Source: Algoriphagus aestuarii
GTDB taxonomy: Bacteria > Bacteroidota > Bacteroidia > Cytophagales > Cyclobacteriaceae
Reading direction: 5' to 3'
Assembly: GCA_017051695.1 (NCBI GenBank)
Contig: JAFIDK010000007.1
Coordinates: 1 to 64,000 of the forward strand
Length of the DNA: 64,000 bases
In this document: positions 9,265-18,793 of the stretch, one piece after another
Layout: the number at the start of each line of letters is the position of its first letter
Position numbering within the stretch: the stretch's first letter is position 1
Notes under the pieces: model-generated
What the model saw: only the letters and a program-made list of their open reading frames with translations
Told to the model about the DNA's origin: nothing
The model's database searches: none
Made by a program: the position numbers and the translations under genes

Positions 9265-10329
9265 ATGAGCTCACCCAAAATATCCCAGCCAGAAAACTGG
9301 AAACATAAAATTTCTAATATTCAGCAACTTGGAGGAATAGAAACATCCATTCTGGATAATGGTCCTGGCAAGGGAGTTCGAATCGCATGGGTAAATACCG
9401 GAGCAGGTTTACGGTTTAAAGTAATGCTGGACCGTGGATTTGATATTTTGGATTGCTTTTTTAACGAAAAGAGTTTGGCCTGGATAAGCCATGCCGGAGC
9501 AGTTAGCGCACAGCCGTTTTCCAACAAAGGAATTGATTGGCTTCGAACGTTCGGAGGAGGATTGTTGACAACCTGTGGACTTTCCAATGCCGGGCCACCA
9601 AATGAAGATGATCATGGCAAAAGGGGGTTACATGGGAATTTCAGTAATATCCCAGCAGAGTTGGTTTCTATCAAGCAGCCGGATAGCTACTCGGGTGATT
9701 TGGGTTTTGAGTTGGTGGGAAAAGTGAGAGAAACGACCACATTTGGGCCTAGTTTACAGTTGACGAGAACTATTTCTGGGAACTTGGGGTCAGCAAAAAT
9801 CCGTTTCAGTGACTCTGTGATCAATCTTGGAAATACGCCTGCTCCTCATATGGTTTTGTATCATATCAATTGTGGTTGGCCTTTGATTGACGAAGGAACC
9901 AGAATTGTGTGGCGGGGAGAGATCGTGCCCAAGGCGAATGACGCAAACAATACTGAGTTTAATAAAAAGCACCAGTTCAAAAGATGTGCCCCGGTTTTAG
10001 AAGAGCATAGTGGTTTCGGTGAAGATGTGGCTTTTATTAACCCATTGCCAGAGGATTCCGACCAGGTGGTATGTGGATTTGCAAATGATGAGCTGGAATT
10101 AGGGTTGAAGATTTCATTTTCAAAATCCCAAATGCCTTGGTTGATTCATTGGCAGCATTGGGGTAAAAATGAATATGTAACTGCATTAGAACCTGCTACA
10201 AACCCGCCAATAGGACAGGCTGCCGCAAGGGAAAATGGGACTTTGATCCAACTTCAGCCGGGAGAAAGTCGATCCTATGAGATTGATCTGGAGGTAGTCA
10301 CAGGTAAAGAAGTACAGAATTTTAAATGA
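9265..10329 (+). CDS. DUF4432 family protein (aldose-1-epimerase-like fold)
   Basis: A 354-residue cytosolic protein of the DUF4432 family, which shares the galactose-mutarotase-like beta-sandwich. Supporting segments are NTGAGLRFKVMLDRGFDI near the N-terminus, GIDWLRTFGGGLLTTCGL, HGNFSNIPAE, and ALEPATNPPIGQAAARENGT near the C-terminus. Family members occur in sugar-catabolic clusters and are thought to act on aldoses, but the reaction here is unknown. It opens a same-strand group with a cupin, a TIM-barrel isomerase and a Gfo/Idh dehydrogenase, consistent with work on an oxidised or unusual sugar. There is no signal peptide. Confidence 0.85.
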   Translation: MSSPKISQPENWKHKISNIQQLGGIETSILDNGPGKGVRIAWVNTGAGLRFKVMLDRGFDILDCFFNEKSLAWISHAGAVSAQPFSNKGIDWLRTFGGGLLTTCGLSNAGPPNEDDHGKRGLHGNFSNIPAELVSIKQPDSYSGDLGFELVGKVRETTTFGPSLQLTRTISGNLGSAKIRFSDSVINLGNTPAPHMVLYHINCGWPLIDEGTRIVWRGEIVPKANDANNTEFNKKHQFKRCAPVLEEHSGFGEDVAFINPLPEDSDQVVCGFANDELELGLKISFSKSQMPWLIHWQHWGKNEYVTALEPATNPPIGQAAARENGTLIQLQPGESRSYEIDLEVVTGKEVQNFK

Positions 10330-10402
10330 TAAGAATTAATTGGATGTCTATCCATATACTAAAAAATAAATTACTCAATAACCCATTAACCAATAAACAG
10401 AA

Positions 10403-11614
10403 ATGAGTTTAGCAAAAAAAGCGCTCGAACAAGGAGAAGGAATTCTAAGATTGACTCCAACTTGGGTGCCTCGGTCTTTTTGTGTTCCGGGAAGAAGGAT
10501 CAAATTACATCCGGATGATTATTATTGTCTGGGAGGGGAAAGAGGCGGAATAGATGAGCGTTGGTTTTCTTCTACCACTCCTGCAGAAAATGGGCCTTTG
10601 ACCAGTAAGAATGAAGGTTTAAGTCACATTGCTTTTGAAGATGGTGGAAAAACAGAACTGTTTCTTTTAAAAGATGCCATTGATGAACTGGGGGGAAAAA
10701 TCATCGGGGATAGACTTTGGAATAAATACAAATCCTGGCCGATGTATTCCAAGTTTTTTGACAATATGGGGCCTTTGCCGCATCATATTCACCCAAGTGA
10801 TGAATTTGGAAAACTTACTGGTCAAAACGGTAAACCTGAGGCATATTATTTTCCGCCACAAGTAAATAACCATGGAGGTGATTTTCCTTACACATTTTTC
10901 GGTATTGCACCTGGCACCTCCAAAGAAACAATTTTGGAGTGTTTAAAGAATTTCAACAAAGGGGATAATAAAATCACCAATTATTCACAGGCTTTTAAAC
11001 TGCAGCCGGGAACGGGATGGAACGTGCCTCCAGGAATGCTTCATGCACCGGGAAGTTTGTGTACCTATGAGCCTCAAAAAGCTTCTGATATTTTTGCGAT
11101 GTATCAGTCTTTGGTAAATGAGGCCATTATTCCTGATGAATTGCTTTGGAATGCTACTCCAAAAGATCGCTGGGGAGATTATGAACTGTTGGTGGAGATG
11201 ATCGATTGGGACTTAAATGTCAATCCTAATATCATGGATAATCACTTCATGGAACCTATTCCTGTGGAAGATCGCGAGAAAATGAATGCTGCAGGATACG
11301 ATGATAAATGGATCTGCTACAGATCACATGATTATTCCGCCAAAGAATTGACGGTCTTTCCGGGACAATCGGTGACTATCAAGGACTCTGCTGCCTATGG
11401 AATGATTATGATGCAAGGTTACGGAAAGATGAACGATTGGGACATAGAAACACCAGCTTTAATCCGGTTTGGACAGTTGACCCATGACGAATATTTTGTC
11501 TCTGAAGAGGCTGCAAAAGCAGGCGTGAAAATCACGAATCACTCTAAGACTGATCCTATTGTAATGTTGAAGCACTTTGGGCCGGATAACCCGGATTTGA
11601 AAGTAGTGGAGTAA
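10403..11614 (+). CDS. Cupin protein related to type I mannose-6-phosphate isomerase
   Basis: A 403-residue cytosolic protein with a metal-binding cupin. LPHHIHP supplies His128 and His130, KPEAYYF supplies Glu146, and PPGMLHAPG supplies His214. This His-x-His...Glu...His pattern is that of zinc or manganese sugar isomerases of the ManA type. The C-terminal third (from about 300) looks like a second cupin-type beta-barrel that lacks these ligands. The gene sits 73 bp after the DUF4432 gene and before a TIM-barrel isomerase, so it probably acts in the same sugar pathway. The specific isomerisation is not known; a phosphosugar or keto-sugar isomerase is the best guess. Confidence 0.7.
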   Translation: MSLAKKALEQGEGILRLTPTWVPRSFCVPGRRIKLHPDDYYCLGGERGGIDERWFSSTTPAENGPLTSKNEGLSHIAFEDGGKTELFLLKDAIDELGGKIIGDRLWNKYKSWPMYSKFFDNMGPLPHHIHPSDEFGKLTGQNGKPEAYYFPPQVNNHGGDFPYTFFGIAPGTSKETILECLKNFNKGDNKITNYSQAFKLQPGTGWNVPPGMLHAPGSLCTYEPQKASDIFAMYQSLVNEAIIPDELLWNATPKDRWGDYELLVEMIDWDLNVNPNIMDNHFMEPIPVEDREKMNAAGYDDKWICYRSHDYSAKELTVFPGQSVTIKDSAAYGMIMMQGYGKMNDWDIETPALIRFGQLTHDEYFVSEEAAKAGVKITNHSKTDPIVMLKHFGPDNPDLKVVE

Positions 11615-11734
11615 GTTCTGAATTCGGATTTTTGATTTACGATATTGAATCCAGAGATTATATCAAATTAAGAATCAATTATTCAGAAAAATAGATAGCT
11701 AAAAACGAATTACAATTAAAAAAGATTGAATGTC

Positions 11735-11785
11735 GGAAATTGGAGATAATTGGGGGCTTGCCCTGATTCCAAATTTCGGTTTTTT
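11735..11785 (+). terminator. Imperfect terminator-like hairpin between the cupin and TIM-barrel genes
   Basis: GAAATTGGA and TCCAAATTTC pair with one bulge around an inner GGG/CCC stem, followed by CGG and six T residues. It could partly end transcription after the cupin gene, so the following gene may have its own promoter. Confidence 0.5.
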
Positions 11786-11811
11786 ATAAATAAACAATAA
11801 CCCACTTAACA

Positions 11812-12840
11812 ATGAGTCAAAATAATTTCCCCAAACTACATAACGCAACATGGCCTGGACTGGTAGGAAAAGGACCTGATTCTGAACCGGTTATTCCATT
11901 TGATTCACTTTTGGAGATGACAGCTGCTGCAGAAGTCAACGGAGTGAAATTTGATGGTCTGGATATCGGACTTTTAGAGCCACATTTCAATTTGGATGAT
12001 CCAGATGAGGCTAAAAAATTAGCGGATAAAGTTGCCAAACATAATTTAAACATCGGCTCTTTGGTTGCTCCGATTTGGGCAGGTGCTGCGATGGGTACTA
12101 CAGATCAGCGCAAAACATTTGTGGAGATGGTCCGAAAATCCTGCGAATTTGGGAAGCAACTGAAAGACTTGGGAGTGAGGCATTACGGAGTTGTCAGGAT
12201 TGATTCTGCTTCTTCTGTGGAGGCCTGGGCCAAAGATCCGGTAGGTAATACCAAGCAGATCGCGGAAACTTTTAGGGAGGCTTGTGATGTAGCCGCTGGT
12301 TTTGGTGAGAAGCTTGCAGCCGAAGGAGAGATTTGCTGGGGTGCGATGCACAGCTGGAAGTACATGGTGGAGCTATTGGAAATGGTGGACAGACCCAACA
12401 TGGGTTTTCAGGCCGACATGTCACACACCTTCTTATATACCATGGGCTATAATGCCCCTGAGCATAGAATCTTACCGAAAGATGCGGATTTGAAAGATCG
12501 TGAAGCAGTAAAAGCAGCTTTGAAAACTGTGACAGATGCGCTTCGTCCCTGGACTATTGATTTCCACGTGGCGCAAAATGATGGTTCTGTTTTCGGATCA
12601 GGCTCTCATGATAAAACTGGCAGACATTGCCAAGCTACTGATCCAAATGGTGTGCTGGATATCGCACATGACGCGGGGTATTGGTTGCGGGATGAAAAAG
12701 GTGAATTGACTAAAGCATTTCAGCATATCTGCTGGGATGGATGTATGTTCCCAAATGCTGTCATGGAAAACCAGCAAACCTGGAACGATATCTTGGCTGC
12801 AATGATCAGAGTAAGAGATGCCCACGGATGGAAAGGCTGA
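11812..12840 (+). CDS. Sugar phosphate isomerase/epimerase (xylose-isomerase-like TIM barrel)
   Basis: A 342-residue cytosolic TIM-barrel protein of the AP-endonuclease-2 type. Segments such as [42 protein letters not shown] and [12 protein letters not shown] carry the acidic residues and histidines expected of its divalent metal site. Members of this family isomerise sugars, and some cleave 3-keto-glycosides by elimination or hydrolysis. Its place directly before a Gfo/Idh oxidoreductase, with DUF1080 nearby, is the arrangement seen in oxidative glycoside-cleavage loci. No signal peptide is visible. The exact substrate is unknown. Confidence 0.85.
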   Translation: MSQNNFPKLHNATWPGLVGKGPDSEPVIPFDSLLEMTAAAEVNGVKFDGLDIGLLEPHFNLDDPDEAKKLADKVAKHNLNIGSLVAPIWAGAAMGTTDQRKTFVEMVRKSCEFGKQLKDLGVRHYGVVRIDSASSVEAWAKDPVGNTKQIAETFREACDVAAGFGEKLAAEGEICWGAMHSWKYMVELLEMVDRPNMGFQADMSHTFLYTMGYNAPEHRILPKDADLKDREAVKAALKTVTDALRPWTIDFHVAQNDGSVFGSGSHDKTGRHCQATDPNGVLDIAHDAGYWLRDEKGELTKAFQHICWDGCMFPNAVMENQQTWNDILAAMIRVRDAHGWKG

Positions 12841-13015
12841 AAGTTTAAATCAGAAATCTGAAAAATAGGTGAAGTAGGAATTGCGATTTATGAGGGACTA
12901 GAAAAAGGTTATGATTAATTCTAAATCAAAACTCCGTCGATATAGCACTTTACCATTTTCCTACTTTCCAATCTTCCATCTCAATCCAATCTTTTAATAA
13001 TAAAATTTTACAATT

Positions 13016-14176
13016 ATGACTAAAAAACATATTCGAATTGGCTTAATCGGAACGGGTCTGATGGGTCGGATTCATACCAACGGATACAAAAGATTAGCAG
13101 ATTTCTTTCCTGAATATGAGCATAGACCGGTACTTCAGGCGGCTTGTTCCAGGAGAAAGGAAAAAGTGGAGGCATTTGCAGAACAATGGGGATATAAATC
13201 TGTAGAAACAGACTGGAGAAAGCTTTTGGAGCGTGATGATATCGATGCGGTAGATATCTGTACTCCAAACGATATGCATGCTGAAATTGCCATTGCGGCA
13301 GCTAAAGCCGGGAAGATGATTCTTTGCGAAAAACCTTTGGCAAGAACAGTGGAAGAAGCAAAATCAATGGTAGATGCCATTGAAGCAGCAGGTGTTAAGA
13401 ATACAGTTTGGTATAACTATAGACGGGTGCCAGCTGTGACTTTGGCAAAGCAGATTGTGGCTTCAGGAAAACTCGGGAAGATATTCCACTATCGGGCGAA
13501 TTTCCTGCAGGATTGGACGATCAGCCCGGATTTGCCTCAGGGTGGGGATGCGCTTTGGAGGTTGGATGTAGAAGCCGCAGGTTCTGGTGTGACAGGAGAT
13601 CTGTTAGCCCACTGCATAGACACGGCCATGTGGATCAATGGGGGCATCAAAGATGTATCTGCCATGACAGAAACATTTATTAAAGAGCGAGTTCATCAGG
13701 GAACAGGGGAAAAGAAAAAAGTCGGGATTGACGATGCCTGTGTTTTCCATTGTCATTTTGATAATGGTTCATTGGGACTTTTCGAAGCGACTCGATATGC
13801 CCGTGGCCATAAAGCTTTGTATACTTTTGAAATCAATGGAGAGCATGCTTCCATTCGTTGGGATCTTCATGATCTGACTCGATTAGAGTATTTTGACCAT
13901 GATGACGAAGGTCAGGTGAGAGGATGGAGATCCATTCATGTGACAGATGGGGATCATCCTTATATGGATCGATGGTGGATTCCTGGTACTTCGATTGGAT
14001 ATGAGCACTCTTTTATCCATCAAGTGGCAGATTTCTTTAAAAGCCTGGATGAAGGCACTCCATGTCACCCTACGTTCAGAGATGCCTATGAGACCCAAAA
14101 GGTTTGCGAAGCGGTCATTGATTCTGCAAATGAAAGGGCTTGGAAAGATACCGGTGTAGAATGGCAGGAAAAATAA
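13016..14176 (+). CDS. Gfo/Idh/MocA family NAD(P)-dependent oxidoreductase, cytosolic
   Basis: A 386-residue dehydrogenase. The N-terminal Rossmann fold shows in [19 protein letters not shown] and [16 protein letters not shown], and the family signature [14 protein letters not shown] carries the conserved Lys-Pro. The C-terminal alpha/beta domain contains [17 protein letters not shown], with the Asp/His pair typical of sugar and inositol dehydrogenases. It has no export signal, so it should use cellular NAD(H). It is the last gene of the 9265-14176 group and is followed 27 bp after the stop by a very strong terminator. The probable role is oxidation or re-reduction at a sugar carbon (3-keto chemistry) with the neighbouring isomerase; inositol dehydrogenase is an alternative. 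Confidence 0.88.
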   Translation: MTKKHIRIGLIGTGLMGRIHTNGYKRLADFFPEYEHRPVLQAACSRRKEKVEAFAEQWGYKSVETDWRKLLERDDIDAVDICTPNDMHAEIAIAAAKAGKMILCEKPLARTVEEAKSMVDAIEAAGVKNTVWYNYRRVPAVTLAKQIVASGKLGKIFHYRANFLQDWTISPDLPQGGDALWRLDVEAAGSGVTGDLLAHCIDTAMWINGGIKDVSAMTETFIKERVHQGTGEKKKVGIDDACVFHCHFDNGSLGLFEATRYARGHKALYTFEINGEHASIRWDLHDLTRLEYFDHDDEGQVRGWRSIHVTDGDHPYMDRWWIPGTSIGYEHSFIHQVADFFKSLDEGTPCHPTFRDAYETQKVCEAVIDSANERAWKDTGVEWQEK

Positions 14177-14203
14177 AATTCCCTAAATTAGAATGGTAAA
14201 ACT

Positions 14204-14237
14204 AGCTCAATCAAGAATGTCTTGATTGAGCTTTTTT
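14204..14237 (+). terminator. Strong intrinsic terminator before the sulfatase gene
   Basis: AGCTCAATCAAG (14204-14215) pairs perfectly over 12 bp with CTTGATTGAGCT (14221-14232) around AATGT, followed by a run of T. Because it covers the upstream ATG at 14222, the sulfatase must start further down, at 14258. Confidence 0.93.
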
Positions 14238-14257
14238 GTAATCTTAATGATCCCCTG

Positions 14258-15739
14258 ATGAAAACAATTACTAATTTTTCCAAGCTTTTTATTCTGCTTG
14301 CTTTTTCTACATTCATTTTTGGTTGTGAATCCAAAAAGCAAGCAGACGAAACAATTGCAGAATCTAAAACCAATATCATATTCATTTTGGCAGATGATCT
14401 TGGATATGGTGACTTAGGTTTTTTAGGGCAGAAATATATCGAGACTCCCAACATTGATCGATTGGCAAAAGAAGGAATGTTCTTCTCTAATTTCTATTCT
14501 GGATCAACAGTTTGTGGCCCTTCTAGATCTTCCTTTTTGACAGGAATGCATACCGGGCATACACCGATCCGAGGAAATACAGAAGTCCAGCCGGAAGGGC
14601 AATTCCCAATGCCGGATTCTGTTATGACCGTGGGGAAAGCGATGCAGCAAGCAGGTTATGTTACCGGAGCTTTTGGTAAATGGGGGCTGGGTTTTATTGG
14701 GTCAACCGGTGAGCCAGTCAATCAGGGATTTGATGAGTTCTTTGGGTACAATTGCCAACGCTATGCACATCGATATTATCCTGCATACTTATGGCATAAC
14801 GATCAGAAAAATGACTTGCCTGGTAATGACTGGACTACAACAGGTGATTATGCGCCGGATATTATCCAGGAGAAGACCTTGGCTTTTATCGATGAAAACG
14901 CAGAAAAACCATTTTTCCTGTTTATGCCAATAGTCACTCCACATGCAGAACTGGCCGCACCTGATGATGAGATCTTGGCAAAATATAAGAAGATGTTTCC
15001 GGATGAAAAACCTTATGTGGGAGGAAATGGTGCTGATTATGGTCCTGATATGCGGATTCCTGGGTATCAATCCCAGCCTTATCCCCATGCTACTTTTGCG
15101 GCTATGGTGGAAAGAATTGACCGATATGTAGGGGAGGTTTTGGATAAGCTGGATGAAAAAGGAATTGCGGAAAACACTTTGATTATTTTTTCCTCTGACA
15201 ACGGTGCCCACCAAGAAGGTGGGGCAGACCCTGATTTTTTTGATAGCAATGGACAGTTTAGAGGATACAAAAGAGATTTATATGAGGGTGGTGTAAGGGT
15301 ACCAATGGTCGCATGGTGGCCTAAAAAAATCAAGGCAGGAACCAGCACCGATCACATTGCTGCTTTTTGGGATTTGCTTCCGACGTTTGCCGATGTGGCA
15401 GGAAATGCCATCTCCGAGTCAATTGACGGTATCTCTTTTTTGCCGACGATGACAGGGGATGGAGAGCAAAAAGAACATGCGTACCTCTATTGGGAATTCC
15501 ATGAACAAGGAGGTAAACAGGCGGTTCGTCAGGGAAAATGGAAAGCAGTGAAATTGGAAGTTTTCAAGAGCGACAAACCAATCCTGGAACTTTATGATTT
15601 AAATACAGATCCAGGAGAAACTAAAAACCTTGCTAGCGAATTTCCCGAAAAATTAGAGGAACTGGAAAAACTCATGGGTGAGTCTCATATCCAGAATCCG
15701 CAATTCTCGTTTTATAGATCGGAAAAGGAAGGCAAGTAG
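14258..15739 (+). CDS. Sulfatase (arylsulfatase-like), exported lipoprotein
   Basis: A 493-residue formylglycine-dependent sulfatase. The chosen ATG at 14258 gives a clean lipoprotein signal peptide ending FIFGC; the ATG at 14222 lies in a terminator hairpin. Metal-binding Asp residues appear in FILADDLGYGDLG. The catalytic Cys86 sits in VCGPSRSSFLTG, the C-x-P-S-R motif that is converted to formylglycine. KWGLG and FSSDNGAHQEGG complete the active site. It should remove sulfate esters from carbohydrates in the periplasm or at the cell surface, suiting growth on sulfated (for example algal) polysaccharides. It lies alone between a terminator and the ebo cluster. A sulfatase-maturating enzyme must be encoded elsewhere. 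Confidence 0.94.
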   Translation: MKTITNFSKLFILLAFSTFIFGCESKKQADETIAESKTNIIFILADDLGYGDLGFLGQKYIETPNIDRLAKEGMFFSNFYSGSTVCGPSRSSFLTGMHTGHTPIRGNTEVQPEGQFPMPDSVMTVGKAMQQAGYVTGAFGKWGLGFIGSTGEPVNQGFDEFFGYNCQRYAHRYYPAYLWHNDQKNDLPGNDWTTTGDYAPDIIQEKTLAFIDENAEKPFFLFMPIVTPHAELAAPDDEILAKYKKMFPDEKPYVGGNGADYGPDMRIPGYQSQPYPHATFAAMVERIDRYVGEVLDKLDEKGIAENTLIIFSSDNGAHQEGGADPDFFDSNGQFRGYKRDLYEGGVRVPMVAWWPKKIKAGTSTDHIAAFWDLLPTFADVAGNAISESIDGISFLPTMTGDGEQKEHAYLYWEFHEQGGKQAVRQGKWKAVKLEVFKSDKPILELYDLNTDPGETKNLASEFPEKLEELEKLMGESHIQNPQFSFYRSEKEGK

Positions 15740-15950
15740 CTTTTAATTTCAATTGAAGATTGGTAAGGAATAAAGCTGGTGGATATTGGGATTGGTTCTG
15801 ATTAGTAACTGTTTGAGAAATATGATTTTTCTCATTTTCATCTGAAAAACAGGCTTTTTTTGACCACTGGTATGATTCTACAATCAAAAAAAGAGAATAT
15901 TGCCTTACCTTTATTCACCCGGATTTATCATTCGAAATTCATTGTTCGAT
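15740..15950 (+). promoter_or_regulatory. Spacer upstream of the ebo cluster
   Basis: A 211-bp non-coding gap that must hold the ebo promoter unless the operon is read from the sulfatase gene. I found no exact TAnnTTTG box. A weak hairpin (GAGAAA at 15815-15820, TTTCTC at 15828-15833) lacks a T tract. Confidence 0.35.
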
Positions 15951-16847
15951 ATGTCGATTACAAGTCAAGTAAACCCAATAGCATCCCTTATACTTTCCGC
16001 ATTAAGTGAGCAGATTGAGGAAAAATCCCTGGTCTGGCTGGCACAAAAAAGAGAGAAAATCCTCCTTTCAGGTAGAGAGATGGATTTCTTTATGGCATTT
16101 AGCCAAGTTTCGAGGTATTTTAAAAATATCCCGTTGAGCTTGAGCCAAGAACAAATGGAAGAAGCCAATGCTATCTGTGAGGGTATCAGATTGGATCTCT
16201 GGACGCAGCTTCAAACCGCCAGAACCTATCTTGTGCTCCAATTCCCCGCGCCTGATCACGCTTCTTGGATGGGCACTTTGCAAAAGCTATTTGAAACAGG
16301 AGATATGCTGGAAATAGAGGCCTTGTATGCAGCTTTGCCATTGATGCCTTATCCGGAGGAAATGATCAGTAGGGCGAGAGAAGGATTAAGGACTAACATT
16401 ACTTCAGTGTTTGATGCGGTGGCATTAAATAATCCTTTTCCAGCTAAATATTTTGACGAGAGCGCCTGGAATCAGATGGTGGTCAAAGCCATATTTATGC
16501 AAAGGCCTCTGTTTAAAATTCAGCATGCAGAGTCAAGAGTCAATCAGGAGCTTGCGAATATCATCATAGATTTTGCTCACGAAAGATGGTCTGCAGGAAG
16601 AAATGTAATTCCTGAACTGTGGAGATTTGTCGGGCCATTTATCGATTCGGAAAACATCAAGGATATTTCAAAAGTGGTGACAAGTGACAAGGAACTTGAA
16701 CAGAAAGCTGCTTTGTTGGCATGCAGCATGTCTACTTTTGACGGAGCAAAAGCACTTCTCAACCAACACCCAGAAGTGAAAACAGAAATAGAAACAGGAA
16801 AGTTGGATTGGAACTGGATAGGTGAGCAGGCCTTGGCCGATTCCTAA
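15951..16847 (+). CDS. eboA: EboA family metabolite-traffic protein
   Basis: First gene of a six-gene ebo cluster. The ATG at 15951 gives a 298-residue, mostly helical protein beginning MSITSQVNPIASLILSAL. An upstream ATG at 15900 would add 17 residues with no family character. No catalytic motif, signal peptide or membrane segment is visible. EboA proteins have no established biochemical function. The ebo cluster as a whole was linked in Nostoc punctiforme to moving the scytonemin precursor to the periplasm, and it is also found in eustigmatophyte plastids. The identification rests mainly on context: the next five genes are the TatD, UbiA, DHQ-synthase-like, EboE and phosphodiesterase-like members in the expected kinds. 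Confidence 0.82.
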   Translation: MSITSQVNPIASLILSALSEQIEEKSLVWLAQKREKILLSGREMDFFMAFSQVSRYFKNIPLSLSQEQMEEANAICEGIRLDLWTQLQTARTYLVLQFPAPDHASWMGTLQKLFETGDMLEIEALYAALPLMPYPEEMISRAREGLRTNITSVFDAVALNNPFPAKYFDESAWNQMVVKAIFMQRPLFKIQHAESRVNQELANIIIDFAHERWSAGRNVIPELWRFVGPFIDSENIKDISKVVTSDKELEQKAALLACSMSTFDGAKALLNQHPEVKTEIETGKLDWNWIGEQALADS

Positions 16848-16896
16848 ATCAGTTTTTCCGATCAAAATAAAGTATAGAATCTCAAAATCACCAGAC

Positions 16897-17808
16897 ATGG
16901 AAATGTTCATAGATCCCCATATTCACGTTACTTCCAGAACCACCGATGATTACGAAGCCATGCGTAAAGCAGGCATCGTTGCCATCATTGAGCCAGCTTT
17001 TTGGTTGGGACAGCCCCGGACAGAAGCGGCAAGTTTCAAGGATTATTTTAGCAGTTTAGTAGGCTGGGAAAGATTTCGAGCAAAACAGTTCGGGATTGTT
17101 CATTATTGCACCATCGGATTGAATTCCAAAGAAGCAAACAACGAACCTTTGGCAGAGCAGGTAATGGAGCTATTGCCGCTTTATGCAGGAAAGCAAGGGG
17201 TTGTAGCCATCGGTGAGATCGGATATGATGATCAGACAGCAGCGGAAGATAAATTTTATAGACTTCAATTGGAGCTGGCCAAGGAAATGGATCTACCAGT
17301 GATGATCCATACTCCGCATAGAGATAAGAAAAAAGGGACCACCAAAAGTATGGATGTCAGTGAAGAGCATGGTTTGGCTCCGAATATGGTCATTGTGGAT
17401 CATAACAATGAAGAAACCGTAAAAGAAGTTTTGGATCGCGGATATTGGGCTGCATTTACTATTTATCCTCATACCAAAATGGGTTCAGAGCGAATGGTGG
17501 ATATCGTGAAGCAATATGGTCCTGAGAGAATTATTGTGGATTCAGCTGCCGATTGGGGGATTTCTGATCCTTTGGCAGTACCAAAAACAGCTGCATTGAT
17601 GCGGAAAATGGGAATTCCTGAAGAACACATCAGAATGACCTGTTATCAAAATGCTTTGACAGCCTATGCCCAAAGTGGTCAGATGGATGAATTGGATTGG
17701 TTGAATGCCGAGCCAATCGACCAGACCAAGAAGATGTCAGGTAATTCAGTGTTGAGAGGTGGTCAAGTGCCAAGAGTAGACGGACCTAGTGATCGGGTGG
17801 AAAATTAA
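16897..17808 (+). CDS. eboB: EboB, TatD-like metal-dependent hydrolase
   Basis: A 303-residue TIM-barrel hydrolase. The ATG at 16897 puts the metal-binding His-x-His (MEMFIDPHIHV, His8 and His10) at the very start, as in TatD proteins; a longer reading frame into eboA is unlikely to be used. Further likely metal ligands lie in AIGEIGYDD, MIHTPHR, IVDHNNEE and IIVDSAADWG. The protein appears catalytically intact, but TatD nuclease-type activity is not implied; the ebo substrate is unknown. It lies 49 bp after eboA and only 3 bp before eboC. Confidence 0.87.
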   Translation: MEMFIDPHIHVTSRTTDDYEAMRKAGIVAIIEPAFWLGQPRTEAASFKDYFSSLVGWERFRAKQFGIVHYCTIGLNSKEANNEPLAEQVMELLPLYAGKQGVVAIGEIGYDDQTAAEDKFYRLQLELAKEMDLPVMIHTPHRDKKKGTTKSMDVSEEHGLAPNMVIVDHNNEETVKEVLDRGYWAAFTIYPHTKMGSERMVDIVKQYGPERIIVDSAADWGISDPLAVPKTAALMRKMGIPEEHIRMTCYQNALTAYAQSGQMDELDWLNAEPIDQTKKMSGNSVLRGGQVPRVDGPSDRVEN

Positions 17809-17811
17809 TAC

Positions 17812-18720
17812 ATGAGTAATTCGAGGATCTTTGCCCATTTGCAGCTTACCAGACCAGCAAATGTGGTAACAGCAATTGCAGATATCATGGCGGGTTTCGC
17901 CATTGCAGGGATTGGAGTTTACCTGACTTCTTTCTCCAATGAAGGCGGATATTTGCTGGACTTATGCTGGCTTGCATTTGCTACTATTGGTTTATATGCA
18001 GGAGGTGTGGCTTTTAACGACGTGTTTGATGCGGATCTCGATGCAGTGGAGCGTCCAGAGCGACCTATCCCCAGTGGTCGAGCTACCAAAAAAAGCGCTT
18101 CAATTATGGCATTTCTGCTTTTGCTAATGGGAGTGTTATCAGCTGCTCAAGTCAATACTGTTTCCGCGCTTATTGCCTTCACTGTGGCAATTCTCGCTGT
18201 TTTGTACGATTACTGGGGAAAACATCAAAACTTTTTTGGCCCGATCAATATGGGCCTTTGCAGGACTTTCAACTTACTGCTAGGGATCAGTGTCGTCCCG
18301 GAATTGGTTCAGGAATTTGCATTTATAGGCTTGATTCCACTGGTTTTCGTTGCCGCTATTACCATGATCAGTCGGGGTGAAGTCCATGGTAAAAACCGAA
18401 AAGCCTTATTTGGAGGACTGGCCATGTATCTCCTGATTGTGGCAAGTATCATAACCCTTGCATTTTTATTGGGCGGTAAACCATTGGAAGTACTCCCTTT
18501 TCTACTGCTTTTTGTTTACATGGTGTTTCCTCCTTTGGTTAATGCCATCAAAATACAGGAACCCAAACTGATCGGTAAAGCAGTCAAAGCGGCTGTAATT
18601 TCCCTGATTATATTAAATGCCTCACTGTCTGCGGCATTTGCAGGATGGATGTATGCATTGCTGGTGCTAATCTTATTGCCAATTTCCTTATGGCTGGCAA
18701 GAAAATTTGCTGTAACATAA
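17812..18720 (+). CDS. eboC: EboC, UbiA-like membrane prenyltransferase homologue
   Basis: A 302-residue integral membrane protein with about eight or nine hydrophobic helices. The first Asp-rich motif of the UbiA superfamily is present (NDVFDADLD, residues 69-77, followed by RPERPIPSGRAT). At the place of the second DxxxD motif the sequence reads SRGEVHGKN, which lacks the aspartates, so the Mg-diphosphate chemistry may be altered. UbiA enzymes attach prenyl chains to aromatic or polar acceptors in the membrane. Here a lipid-linked or transport-related product is plausible but unproven. It starts 3 bp after the eboB stop, so coupling is likely. Confidence 0.88.
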   Translation: MSNSRIFAHLQLTRPANVVTAIADIMAGFAIAGIGVYLTSFSNEGGYLLDLCWLAFATIGLYAGGVAFNDVFDADLDAVERPERPIPSGRATKKSASIMAFLLLLMGVLSAAQVNTVSALIAFTVAILAVLYDYWGKHQNFFGPINMGLCRTFNLLLGISVVPELVQEFAFIGLIPLVFVAAITMISRGEVHGKNRKALFGGLAMYLLIVASIITLAFLLGGKPLEVLPFLLLFVYMVFPPLVNAIKIQEPKLIGKAVKAAVISLIILNASLSAAFAGWMYALLVLILLPISLWLARKFAVT

Positions 18721-18793
18721 GCCAATGCATGGAGTAAAGCCATAAATTGCGAATTGAAAGAACCTTTTGCCCCTGTTTTAGATTGAGTAATTG

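Noticed and set aside
14222-14257. Upstream start for the sulfatase
   Set aside because: It lies inside a strong terminator and would hide the lipoprotein signal peptide.
15900-15950. Upstream ATG extension of eboA
   Set aside because: The added 17 residues have no family character; the ATG at 15951 gives a normal start.
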